From positions 1 to 18,866 of the forward strand of contig PKQR01000028.1 in NCBI GenBank assembly GCA_017578085.1: a stretch of 18,866 nucleotides of DNA, given 5' to 3'. Under the pieces are notes generated by a model. That model had not been told where the DNA came from and ran no database searches. It worked only from the letters and a program-made list of their open reading frames with translations. A program made the position numbers and the translations under genes. The stretch comes from Bacillota bacterium (GTDB lineage Bacteria > Bacillota > Limnochordia > Limnochordales > ZCTH02-B6). Below are positions 7,608 through 14,828 of the stretch, piece after piece. Position 1 is the stretch's first letter; the number at the start of each line of letters is the position of its first letter.

Positions 7608-8454
7608 GCTTTCGCCGCTGCTCGAGCTCCACTGGCAGCAGCTCCTCCCGCTTGGGCACGAGGGCCTTGGCCACGTTGCGGACGTCGCGCACCAGTCGCC
7701 GCAGCCCGTCGGGTTCCAGCGACGCCGCGTGGTCGGTCCCTTTCCACGTCCGGTCCAGGGTGAAATGGCGCTCGATGACGGTGGCCCCCAGCGTCATCGC
7801 CGCGATGTCGGCGGCGATGCCCAGGTGGTGCCCGGAAAAACCGATCGCCTTCACGTCCCGCCCGTAGGTGACACGGAGGCGTTCGATCTCGAGGAGGGAC
7901 AAGTCCTCAAAAGTCACCGGGTAACCTGAAACGCAGGCGTACAGTACCGCGTCGGCCAGTCGCCGCCGGGCGGCCAGCAGGCCCACGATGGCCTCCTCTT
8001 CCCTCCGGGTGGTCATGCCCAGCGACACGTGGATTTCCCCGCCGAACTCGTCGCACAAGAGCTTGAGCAAGTCCGCGTGGGTGTTGCAGGCCGATGGGAC
8101 CTTGATCATGGGCGGCGCAAGGCTCATGATCTCCCGGGCACTGGTCATGTCCCAGACGCTGGCGCTGTAGGCCACGCCCAGCGTTTCACAAAGCTCCTTC
8201 AGCTCCCGGTGAGCCGCGAGGGGCAGCTCAAGCCGCTCACGGTGCAGCCCGTAGGTGGGCCCGTACGCGTGGGCCGGCACGGGATGGGGAGCGTTGTACT
8301 GTTCCGGCGTCAAGCACTCGCGCGGGTTGCGCTTTTGAAACTTCACCGCGTCGACGCCGGCGAAGATGGCCGCCACCCGGACCATCTCCCGGGCGGTCGC
8401 CAGCTCTCCCCGGTGGTTGCAGCCGATCTCAGCGATGATGCGCGGCGCCTGCAC
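7579..8454 (-). CDS. neuB: NeuB-type nonulosonic acid synthase, SAF-less form
   Basis: Member of the NeuB/SpsE family, which condenses phosphoenolpyruvate with a hexosamine-type sugar (or its phosphate) to a nine-carbon acid. Start is uncertain: GTG at 8454 (GGGGGTG about 7 bases upstream) is preferred, giving 291 residues; a TTG at 8481 would add nine. Family signatures: IIAEIGCNHRGE near the start, VDAVKFQKRN, SASVWDMTSAREI, MIKVPSACN, HVSLGMTT, GFSGHHLG and VIERHFTLDRTWKGTDHAAS. The barrel is complete, but the usual C-terminal antifreeze-like SAF domain (about 60 residues) is absent; the protein ends soon after LEQRRKLKARS. This is characteristic of a shorter subfamily I recognise, so it is probably not a truncation. 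It overlaps the end of the cytidylyltransferase gene upstream, implying coupled translation. Exact substrate (ManNAc, mannose-6-P or another) cannot be read from sequence. Confidence 0.9.
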   Translation of the reverse strand: MQAPRIIAEIGCNHRGELATAREMVRVAAIFAGVDAVKFQKRNPRECLTPEQYNAPHPVPAHAYGPTYGLHRERLELPLAAHRELKELCETLGVAYSASVWDMTSAREIMSLAPPMIKVPSACNTHADLLKLLCDEFGGEIHVSLGMTTRREEEAIVGLLAARRRLADAVLYACVSGYPVTFEDLSLLEIERLRVTYGRDVKAIGFSGHHLGIAADIAAMTLGATVIERHFTLDRTWKGTDHAASLEPDGLRRLVRDVRNVAKALVPKREELLPVELEQRRKLKARSSWPG

Positions 8455-9634
8455 CGCGGCCCACCCCCGCCAGCTCCACAAGCTCCGCCAGCTCCCGAAT
8501 ACAACCCCGGCCGCCCGCCGCGTCCAGCACGATCTGAGCCGCTTGCTGGGCGCACGGCGCCGCGTCGGCGGGAGCGATCCCGCAGCCGGAGAACAACATG
8601 CACGGCACGTCCGGAGCGTCGTTGCCTACGTACGCGGTGGTCCGGGGGTCGATCCCGCGCTGGGAGAGCCAATCCCGGAGGGCCGGCAGCTTGTCGCCGC
8701 GAGCGGCGATGCACGGGAGTCCCAGTTTCCGGCAGCGGTGCAGCACGGCGGGGTTGGACTCCTGGGTGAGGACCAGCAGGGAGACTCCGGCTTCTTTGAG
8801 GCGCGCCAGCGCCCAGCCGTCGCCCCGGTGACAGGCGACCGCCTCGCGGCCTTCCTGGTCCACCCACACGCGGTTGTCCGTCAGCACGCCGTCGAAATCC
8901 ATCACCAAAGCGGCCAGCGGCCGGGGAAGCCGGCCGGCCTTTTCGCCCTGCAGCCGCCGGCGCAGCAGCGCCTCGGCCAAGAGGAAGTCGACTGCGTCGT
9001 CGATCTCGATGCTCCGTTCCTTGGGGATCACGTGGGCCCGGACACGGCCGAAAAACCGATGGCGGGCCCGCAGGAATCCGGCTACGTCCATGGCGTAGAC
9101 CGCACCCACCTCAAGGTACAAGCCGCCGCGCTCCTGGCGCCGCGGGCGCACAGCCGCGCTGTGGCCCACCGGCACCAGCGAATGGAGGGCCGGGTTGCTT
9201 TCGCTGCCGCAGGAGGCCTGCCGCCACGGGAAACCGTGCCACGGCGTGGCGGTGAAGGCCGTGTCCGCCTTTGCAAGCAGGGTCAGGGTTCCGTCGATAT
9301 CTTCCGGAAGCGTCAAGGGTGCGGTGCACTGCAAAAAGGCGAGGGCCCCGCGCCGGATGCCGAGTTCGGCGAGGGCATGCTCCAGCACAGCTTCGGAGGA
9401 AACCTCATCTCCGGCCAAGGGTTCCGGCCGCCAGACGATCTCTGCGCCCACAGCCCGGCTGACGGCCGCGATCTCGGGGTCGTCGGTGGACACCACAACG
9501 CGGCCGACATGCCGGGCCTCCCGGGCCGCCTCGATGGTCCAAGCGATCAGCGGCTTGCCGCACAGCGGGCGGACGTTCTTGCGCGGCAGGCCTTTGGAAC
9601 CGCCCCGGGCGGGAATAATGGCGATCGCGTCCAC
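8429..9634 (-). CDS. neuA: CMP-nonulosonate cytidylyltransferase fused to KdsC-like HAD phosphatase
   Basis: Two-domain enzyme of 401 residues. GTG start at 9634 has GGGAGGTG 8 bases upstream. Residues 1-225 are a NeuA/CMP-sialate synthetase: nucleotide loop IPARGGSKGLPRKN (7-20), VVVSTDDPEIA, LQCTAPLT and SIEIDDAVDF (208-217). Residues about 240-395 are a HAD phosphatase of the KdsC type: DFDGVLTD (246-253, nucleophile Asp246 and acid Asp248), Thr290, Lys315 and YVGNDAPD (335-342, Asp339/342). The HAD motifs look complete, so dephosphorylation of a 9-phosphate intermediate is plausible; vertebrate CMP-sialate synthetase has a similar arrangement. Together with the downstream neuB gene it would provide condensation, dephosphorylation and CMP activation. 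The last residues are a Gly/Ala/His-rich tail read over the neuB start. Confidence 0.92.
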   Translation of the reverse strand: MDAIAIIPARGGSKGLPRKNVRPLCGKPLIAWTIEAAREARHVGRVVVSTDDPEIAAVSRAVGAEIVWRPEPLAGDEVSSEAVLEHALAELGIRRGALAFLQCTAPLTLPEDIDGTLTLLAKADTAFTATPWHGFPWRQASCGSESNPALHSLVPVGHSAAVRPRRQERGGLYLEVGAVYAMDVAGFLRARHRFFGRVRAHVIPKERSIEIDDAVDFLLAEALLRRRLQGEKAGRLPRPLAALVMDFDGVLTDNRVWVDQEGREAVACHRGDGWALARLKEAGVSLLVLTQESNPAVLHRCRKLGLPCIAARGDKLPALRDWLSQRGIDPRTTAYVGNDAPDVPCMLFSGCGIAPADAAPCAQQAAQIVLDAAGGRGCIRELAELVELAGVGRGAGAAHHR

Positions 9635-9639
9635 GCCTG

Positions 9640-9745
9640 CGGCACCTCCCCGCAGCCCTGTCTCGCATCAATCTATGTCCAGGACCGCGGGGCGGACATG
9701 GCTCGCGCTGGAGCGGCTCGGTGCGGCTCGCCGCGGGAGGTGCCG
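9640..9745 (-). promoter_or_regulatory. Inverted repeat that can mask the neuA ribosome binding site
   Basis: In the 117-base gap upstream of neuA, minus-strand CGGCACCTCCC (9745-9735) is perfectly complementary over 11 bases to GGGAGGTGCCG (9650-9640), which is the neuA Shine-Dalgarno sequence. Pairing would form a GC-rich long-range stem closing an 84-base loop and leave the GTG start 5 bases away. A second stem, ATGTCC/GGACAT (9675-9680 with 9694-9699), sits inside the loop. The upstream arm also resembles the 16S rRNA anti-Shine-Dalgarno. Regulation is inferred from base pairing only. Confidence 0.5.
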
Positions 9746-9751
9746 GCCCCG

Positions 9752-10615
9752 TTATGCGCCGGCGCGCGGGTATTCGTAAAACCCCTTGCCCGTCTTGCGG
9801 CCCAGCGCACCGCTGTAGACCAGGTTGCGGTGGGTCGCGGTCGTCTGGAACCGCTCGCCCAGGTGCTCCCGGAGGCTCTGGGCAATGGCGTAGGCCACGT
9901 CGAGCCCGGACCAGTCCGCGGTCTCCAGCGGCCCCATCGCGTGTCCGAGGCCCAGGCGGCACGCCTTGTCGATGTCCTCGGCCGAGGCGACGCCCTCTTC
10001 GAGGATCCGCATGGCCTCCACCCAGAGCAGGCCGATAAGGCGGGTCGTGATGAAGCCGGGGCTGTCCTTGCACGTCACCGTTTCCTTGCCCATCCGCCGG
10101 CTGACGTCGACGACCACGCGGTGCGTCTCGTCGGACGTGCGGGCGCCCCGGGCAATCTCCACGAGTTGCATGAGCACCGGCGGATTGAAAAAGTGCATGC
10201 CGCACACCTGCTCCGGCCGGCTCGTGGCCGCCCCGAGGCGTGTGATGCTGAACTGGGACGTGTTGCTGGTCAGCACCGCGTGCCGGGGAGCCAGCCGGTC
10301 GACCTCCGCGAACACCTGCAGCTTCAGTTCCAGGTTTTCCGGCACGGCCTCGATGACCAGGTCCGCCTCGCCGACGGCGTCGGCCAGGTCGGTGCCGGCG
10401 GAGATGCGCCCTTTGGCCTCCGCGGCCGCCTGTTCCGTCAAGCGGCCCTTGCGCACCAGGTTGTCCAGGCTCCAGCTGATCTGCTCCTGCCCGCGGGCCA
10501 AAGCGTCTTGGGACACGTCGTACAGCGCCACCGAATACCCGGCCATGGCCGCCAGCTGGGCGATCCCGTGACCCATGGTGCCGGCGCCCAGCACCGCAAT
10601 GCGCTTTACCTCCAC
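9752..10615 (-). CDS. 3-hydroxyacyl-CoA dehydrogenase (3-hydroxybutyryl-CoA dehydrogenase type)
   Basis: NAD(P)-dependent oxidoreductase interconverting 3-hydroxyacyl-CoA and 3-oxoacyl-CoA in fatty-acid oxidation or butyrate-type synthesis. The GTG at 10615 (GGGAGGTG 6 bases upstream) gives 287 residues, close to the 282 of clostridial Hbd. An upstream in-frame start at 10657 is unlikely. Rossmann loop GAGTMG (10-15), VIEAVPENLELK, NTSQFSITRL with Ser119, catalytic His141 in MHFFNPP, Glu153, and the C-terminal ALGRKTGKGFYEY. The residue normally Asn in the GFxxNR motif is Thr191 (GFITTR). The gene lies 38 bases after the SDR gene and 117 bases before neuA. No other beta-oxidation gene is present in the window. 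Confidence 0.93.
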   Translation of the reverse strand: MEVKRIAVLGAGTMGHGIAQLAAMAGYSVALYDVSQDALARGQEQISWSLDNLVRKGRLTEQAAAEAKGRISAGTDLADAVGEADLVIEAVPENLELKLQVFAEVDRLAPRHAVLTSNTSQFSITRLGAATSRPEQVCGMHFFNPPVLMQLVEIARGARTSDETHRVVVDVSRRMGKETVTCKDSPGFITTRLIGLLWVEAMRILEEGVASAEDIDKACRLGLGHAMGPLETADWSGLDVAYAIAQSLREHLGERFQTTATHRNLVYSGALGRKTGKGFYEYPRAGA

Positions 10616-10653
10616 GCAGCGCACCTCCCCAGCATCCGTGTGCGAGCCAGCAC

Positions 10654-11421
10654 TCAATCTTGCCGCGGCGGGACGCGCCCCACCAGGCGGTCAAACAGGC
10701 CGTCGGGCAGCCGGCGCACGAGCCCCATGGCCAGCACCGCGGGCCACGGAAAGTTGACCGTGGACTTGCCCCGCTCCATTCCCCGCCGGATGATGACCGC
10801 GGCCCGCTCAGCCGTTACCATGAACGGCAGCCGGCCCGCGCCTTGTGTCATCTCGGTGTCCACGAAACCGGGATGGACCGTCGTCACGGCGATGCCATAC
10901 GGGCGCAGGCGCACCCGCAGGGCCTCAAAATAGGTGGACAGGGCCGCCTTGCTGGCCGAGTAGGCCGGCCCCTGGGGAAACCCCCTCACCGAAGCCAGGC
11001 TGGAAATCGCCACCAGGTGCCCCCGTCCCCTGCGCTGCATCACAGGCAGCACCGCCCCCACGGCATTGACGGCCCCCTGGAAGTTGACGGCCATCAGCGC
11101 CGCCACGGCTTCGGGGTCGAAAGGATCGCGGGGACGGGCGACCCCGGCATTGGCCACGAGGACGTCCACCCCGCCCCACTCGGTGTCCATCCGGGCCACG
11201 GCGCTTGTGAGGTGCGCCAGCTCCGTGACGTCGCCAGGCAGGACCAAGGCGGCGCCGCCTGCGGCCGTGATCGCTGCGGCCACCGCCTCCAGCGCCTCCG
11301 CCCGGCGGGCGAACAGGCCCACACGCGCCCCGTGCCGTCCGAGCTCCAGAGCCAGGGCCCGGCCGATCCCGCTCGAGGCGCCGGTGATCAACACGGCGCG
11401 TTCCCGCCAGAAACCGTTCAC
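10654..11421 (-). CDS. Short-chain dehydrogenase/reductase (SDR)
   Basis: Classical SDR, 255 residues, NAD(P)(H)-dependent. Start is the GTG at 11421, which overlaps the upstream stop by four bases (GTGA) with AGAGGTG 8 bases before it; a longer frame from 11451 lacks support. Cofactor loop TGASSGIG (13-20), FARRAEAL after strand 2 (the Arg pair favours NADPH), NAG (91-93), Ser140/141, and the catalytic YSASK (Tyr154, Lys158). PGFVDTEM follows. The C-terminus has an amphipathic or membrane-associated stretch and resembles SDRs acting on lipids or fatty acyl substrates. Substrate is unknown. It is translationally coupled to the secreted GHL10 protein upstream. Confidence 0.92.
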   Translation of the reverse strand: MNGFWRERAVLITGASSGIGRALALELGRHGARVGLFARRAEALEAVAAAITAAGGAALVLPGDVTELAHLTSAVARMDTEWGGVDVLVANAGVARPRDPFDPEAVAALMAVNFQGAVNAVGAVLPVMQRRGRGHLVAISSLASVRGFPQGPAYSASKAALSTYFEALRVRLRPYGIAVTTVHPGFVDTEMTQGAGRLPFMVTAERAAVIIRRGMERGKSTVNFPWPAVLAMGLVRRLPDGLFDRLVGRVPPRQD

Positions 11422-13229
11422 GGGCCGTACACCTCTACCTCCGCGACCCACATCAGGTCCGGCCGCTCGGCGGGCCCGCCTCCCGCCGGCTGGAAAACCC
11501 GGAGCCGCGAGGTGACGACGGGAACAAAAGACACCGAATGCCGCGTCACATGGAGGGTCCCGACCGGATCCTCATGCGCAAACAGCACCTGCCACCCGTC
11601 GCCGATCCAGGCCTCCAGCCGGTAACGGCGCGAGGCCTGGAACTTTTCCCGGGACCGGGCCCAGTACACGTCGACGCGGGCGATGACCTGGGGCTCGTCC
11701 CACGCCAGTTCAATCCAATGGTCCACGGGCGTCTCCGCCGACGCCCACGCCACCTCGGCCCAGCGCCCAATTTCCACCTCATCGTTCCTGCGGCCATCGT
11801 TCAGCGGTGCCGGCCCGTATCCCCGGAAAGACGAATCAACGGTGACCCGGGCCGCCGCGGCCAGGTTGGGGCCAGGCACGTCGGCATAGCTGGGCACCGC
11901 GACGAACACCGGGGGAGCGCTGGGCGGCACGAAGGCTTCGGGCGCCGGCGGCCGCACGGGATTGCCGGCCGCGTCCCGGTAAGGCACCACGGATTCTTGC
12001 GCGAAGGGACCGGACCGTAGAGCGTCCATGTGGGCTGCAAGCAGGTAATCGGCTGAGAAGAGGGCGACTCCGGCCGTCGGTGCCGCGCGCACGAGCTCGA
12101 TTTGCGCGAGCAGCGACGGCAAGTCATTGGCGGACACGAGCAGCCCGGGCACAAGCCGGCTGCGCAGCGGGCCCAGGCCGTCCCAAGAGGCCATCATCGT
12201 CCGCAGGAGGCCAAGATTGGACGAGTAAGCCATCGGGAACACGAAATCGACCCAGCCATTGCGCAACCAATGCTCCCAATCCTGCCGCCGCAAGTACCGG
12301 GCCTCCCGGATCTCGGGCGTCACGGCGGCGGAGAGAACCCACCGGGGATTTTCCGCCCGCATCGCGGTAGCCATGTCCCGGACAAACGCGCTCACTTGCG
12401 CCTCAAGCCACAGGTGCCAAGCGGCCACCTCACGGGCATTCGCCGCCGGCGACCCGCCCGCCGCGGCCGCTGCGCCGGCAGCCAAAAGGCGCGGGTCGAT
12501 ACCCGTCTCCTCGAGATAGCGAGCTGCGGAGGCTTGCGGCACACCGTCGCCGCAAGGGGTTTCACCGTACCGGATGTAGTCGAGGTGCAGGCCGTCAACA
12601 GGATAGCGGCGGAGGACGCGCAGGAACTCTTCCATCAGAAACCGGCGTACCTCCGGCGACGAGGGCGTCAGCCACAAGGTGCGGCTTCCCGCCGCCCCGG
12701 ACGCCGACGACGCCCGGCCTCCGCCCGCCGGCAAGCACTCGGCCCACTGGGGATGGCTGGCTAAAATCGGGCCGGGGGCCGGGTCAAGCCCGGCTGCAAA
12801 GACCCACACCCACGGATGAACCTCCAGCCCCCGGGCCTTGGCCTCCCGCACGATGACCGTTAACGGATCTTCCGGCCAGGCGGCAAAGCGCGGGTCCTGG
12901 TAAGGACCCGGGTAAAGGGTGTATCCCCGGAAGACGGTTTCCGGCAGGATGACGTTGAAGTTGGCCTTGGCCAGCTGATCCAGCAGCTGCTGGACACCGG
13001 CGGGCCCGCCCAGCCGGCCGAGGATGGCATTGGAGATCCACACCGCCCGGATCTCCGCCGGCCGCCCGGCCGCGGCCTCGATGAATGCGGCCTGCGGGTC
13101 CTGCGGCTGGGCCAAACCCGGCCAGGCGACACCGAGAACCGACACCAGCGCCACTACCGGGAGCAGGGCACGCCAGCAGGCCGCAACCGCGCGTGGCAGG
13201 AGGCGACGCGTCCAGCGCACGGGCATCAC
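11418..13229 (-). CDS. Secreted GHL10-family glycosidase-like protein with discoidin domain
   Basis: 603 residues. Residues 1-40 are a signal peptide (basic start, hydrophobic core LLPVVALVSVLGVAW, cleavage after GLA). Residues about 58-410 are a glycoside-hydrolase-like 10 barrel (COG1649, YddW/FenI family), with EIRAVWISN at 59-67, HPWVWVFAAGLDP (138-150), DGLHLDYIRYGE (212-223) and VDFVFPMAYSS (327-337). Some characterised relatives of this family act on peptidoglycan glycan strands. Residues about 455-603 form a beta-rich F5/8 type C (discoidin-like) fold that may bind wall or surface sugar: LNDGRRNDE, HWIELAW, ARVDVYWAR, YRLEAW and RLRVFQPAGG. Starts GTG 13229 or ATG 13226 overlap the ispG stop, so it depends on coupling. 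Hydrolase activity is inference; family placement is good. Confidence 0.85.
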   Translation of the reverse strand: MMPVRWTRRLLPRAVAACWRALLPVVALVSVLGVAWPGLAQPQDPQAAFIEAAAGRPAEIRAVWISNAILGRLGGPAGVQQLLDQLAKANFNVILPETVFRGYTLYPGPYQDPRFAAWPEDPLTVIVREAKARGLEVHPWVWVFAAGLDPAPGPILASHPQWAECLPAGGGRASSASGAAGSRTLWLTPSSPEVRRFLMEEFLRVLRRYPVDGLHLDYIRYGETPCGDGVPQASAARYLEETGIDPRLLAAGAAAAAGGSPAANAREVAAWHLWLEAQVSAFVRDMATAMRAENPRWVLSAAVTPEIREARYLRRQDWEHWLRNGWVDFVFPMAYSSNLGLLRTMMASWDGLGPLRSRLVPGLLVSANDLPSLLAQIELVRAAPTAGVALFSADYLLAAHMDALRSGPFAQESVVPYRDAAGNPVRPPAPEAFVPPSAPPVFVAVPSYADVPGPNLAAAARVTVDSSFRGYGPAPLNDGRRNDEVEIGRWAEVAWASAETPVDHWIELAWDEPQVIARVDVYWARSREKFQASRRYRLEAWIGDGWQVLFAHEDPVGTLHVTRHSVSFVPVVTSRLRVFQPAGGGPAERPDLMWVAEVEVYGP

Positions 13230-14488
13230 CGGCCATCGACGGGTACGGATTCCTGTGGTGCAAAGCGGGACGCGACGTAGTCGTCGAGGATGCGCTTGAA
13301 CTCCTCGGGGATGTTGTCGCCCCGCAGCGTCGTCAACAGCCGGCCGTCCACGTAGACCGGCGCCTTGGGCTCCTCAAAGGTGCCGGGGAGCGAGATGCCG
13401 ATGTGGGCGTGCTTGCTCTCGCCCGGCCCGTTGACGACGCAGCCCATGACCGCGACCCGGAGGTTTTCGACCCCCGGGTACTGCCGGCGCCATTCGGGCA
13501 TGCGCTGCTGGATGTAGCGCTGCACTTCTTCGGCCAACTCCTGGAAGTATGTGCTGGCGGTGCGGCCGCAGCCGGGGCAGGCGGTCACCTGGGGCGCAAA
13601 GGCGCGCAGCTCCAGGGACTGCAGGATCTGCTGGCATACCCGCACTTCCTCCGTACGGTCGCCGCCGGGCCGCGGCGTCAGCGACACGCGGATGGTGTCG
13701 CCGATTCCCTCCGCCAGCAGGATAGCCAGACCGGCCGTGCTGGCTACAATGCCTTTCATGCCCATGCCGGCTTCCGTCAAACCCAGATGCAGCGGGTAGT
13801 CGCAGGCCGCCGCCAGCCGCCGGTAGACTGCGACCAGGTCGGGGACGTTGGACACCTTGGCGCTGATCACGATCCGGTCGTGGGGCAATCCGCACTCCTC
13901 GGCGTACCGCGCCGAAAGCAGGGCGCTTTGCACCATAGCCTCCCGCATGACTTCCCGGGCGTCCAGCGGCGTTTCCCGGCGGGCGTTCTCATCCATGAGC
14001 TTGGTCAACAGGCCCTGGTCCAGCGAGCCCCAGTTGACCCCGATGCGCACCGGTTTCCCATAGCGGATGGCTTGTTCGATGATGGTGCGGAAGTTGTCAT
14101 CCCGGTAGCGGGTGCCCACGTTTCCCGGGTTGATGCGGTACTTGTCGAGGCTTTTCGCCATCTCGGGGTAGCGGGACAAGAGAATGTGCCCATTATAGTG
14201 AAAGTCGCCCACGATCGGCGTCGTGCAGCCGTCGGCCCGGAGCCGCTCGACGATGTGCGGCACCGCCTTGGCGGCGTCCTCGTTGTTGACCGTAATGCGG
14301 ACGATCTCGCTGCCGGCCGCCGCCAGCTCCTTGATCTGCCGGACCGTGGCGTCCACGTCGGCCGTGTCGGTGTTGGTCATTGATTGAATCACAATGGGAT
14401 GATCACCGCCGATGGGCACACCGCCCACGTTGACGGTGACGGTCTTGCGGCGCTTCCTATAGGGCTGGCCGTTGGCCTGTGCGTGCAA
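13226..14488 (-). CDS. ispG: 4-hydroxy-3-methylbut-2-enyl diphosphate synthase (long form)
   Basis: GcpE/IspG, the penultimate enzyme of the non-mevalonate isoprenoid pathway; a 4Fe-4S enzyme converting MEcPP to HMBPP. The frame opens at 14608, but the TTG at 14488 has GGAGGG 7 bases upstream and gives 420 residues starting just before the conserved core. Core motifs: PIVIQSMTNTDTADVDATV, GDFHYNGH, YRINPGNVG, RIGVNWGSL and LHLGLTEAGMG. Cluster ligands are Cys304 and Cys307 (CPGCGR), Cys350 (MGCVVNGPGE) and Glu357. It is about 45 residues longer than the Bacillus and E. coli enzymes, with the PLDAREVMREAMVQSALL stretch and RMPEWRRQYPGVE segment I associate with alphaproteobacterial-type IspG. 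First gene of the six-gene minus-strand run, behind the promoter near 14615. Confidence 0.96.
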   Translation of the reverse strand: MHAQANGQPYRKRRKTVTVNVGGVPIGGDHPIVIQSMTNTDTADVDATVRQIKELAAAGSEIVRITVNNEDAAKAVPHIVERLRADGCTTPIVGDFHYNGHILLSRYPEMAKSLDKYRINPGNVGTRYRDDNFRTIIEQAIRYGKPVRIGVNWGSLDQGLLTKLMDENARRETPLDAREVMREAMVQSALLSARYAEECGLPHDRIVISAKVSNVPDLVAVYRRLAAACDYPLHLGLTEAGMGMKGIVASTAGLAILLAEGIGDTIRVSLTPRPGGDRTEEVRVCQQILQSLELRAFAPQVTACPGCGRTASTYFQELAEEVQRYIQQRMPEWRRQYPGVENLRVAVMGCVVNGPGESKHAHIGISLPGTFEEPKAPVYVDGRLLTTLRGDNIPEEFKRILDDYVASRFAPQESVPVDGR

Positions 14489-14612
14489 AGGCGTTTCCCT
14501 CCAAACCCCGCAGGTGGTCCCGTGCCGGGAAACCAAGAAGGCGGCTCCGGTTCGGGAAGCCCTTGCGGGATCTCCGTTTCGGGCGAGACAACATTCCGAC
14601 AATGACAACCTG

Positions 14613-14621
14613 ATTATACCA
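14613..14621 (-). promoter_or_regulatory. Extended -10 promoter for the ispG operon
   Basis: Minus strand reads TGGTATAAT: a perfect TATAAT (14618-14613) with the extended TGn element. No good -35 is seen 17 bases upstream, which extended -10 promoters can do without. Transcription would start near 14606, leaving a leader of about 118 bases before the ispG TTG. This is the best promoter in the window. Confidence 0.65.
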
Positions 14622-14828
14622 CAGGCGGATCCGGGCGGCGCGATCAGCCGCTAGAGGCTGTCTGTGCCCGCAAATGGCGAAGAGCGGCACCATCGGCAAG
14701 GAAAGGAGATTTCCTACATCCGTCGTAGAACAATTCTTGCATGTGAACGCGAGGGGACGGGTGGGAACCCACCGGAGCGGGAACACCTGGCGCATGGTTC
14801 ACTTAGAAAGTTTTAGGAGGTGGAGCAA
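14622..14828 (+). other. Rest of the divergent gap upstream of the ABC transporter
   Basis: The full gap between ispG and the binding-protein gene is 340 bases. Beyond the ispG promoter I see no gene and no convincing plus-strand promoter. It holds a small hairpin AGGAAA/TTTCCT (14699-14715) and a GGTGG/CCACC stem near 14761-14774. The AGGAGGT ribosome site of the next gene is at its end. The plus-strand leader may therefore be structured, but I cannot name a riboswitch. Confidence 0.3.

Noticed and set aside
8366..10933. Open frame of 855 codons on the plus strand
   Set aside because: It runs antisense to neuB, neuA-HAD and the dehydrogenase, shows no family motif, and is rich in Arg, Pro, Ala and Gln as expected of a GC-rich shadow frame.
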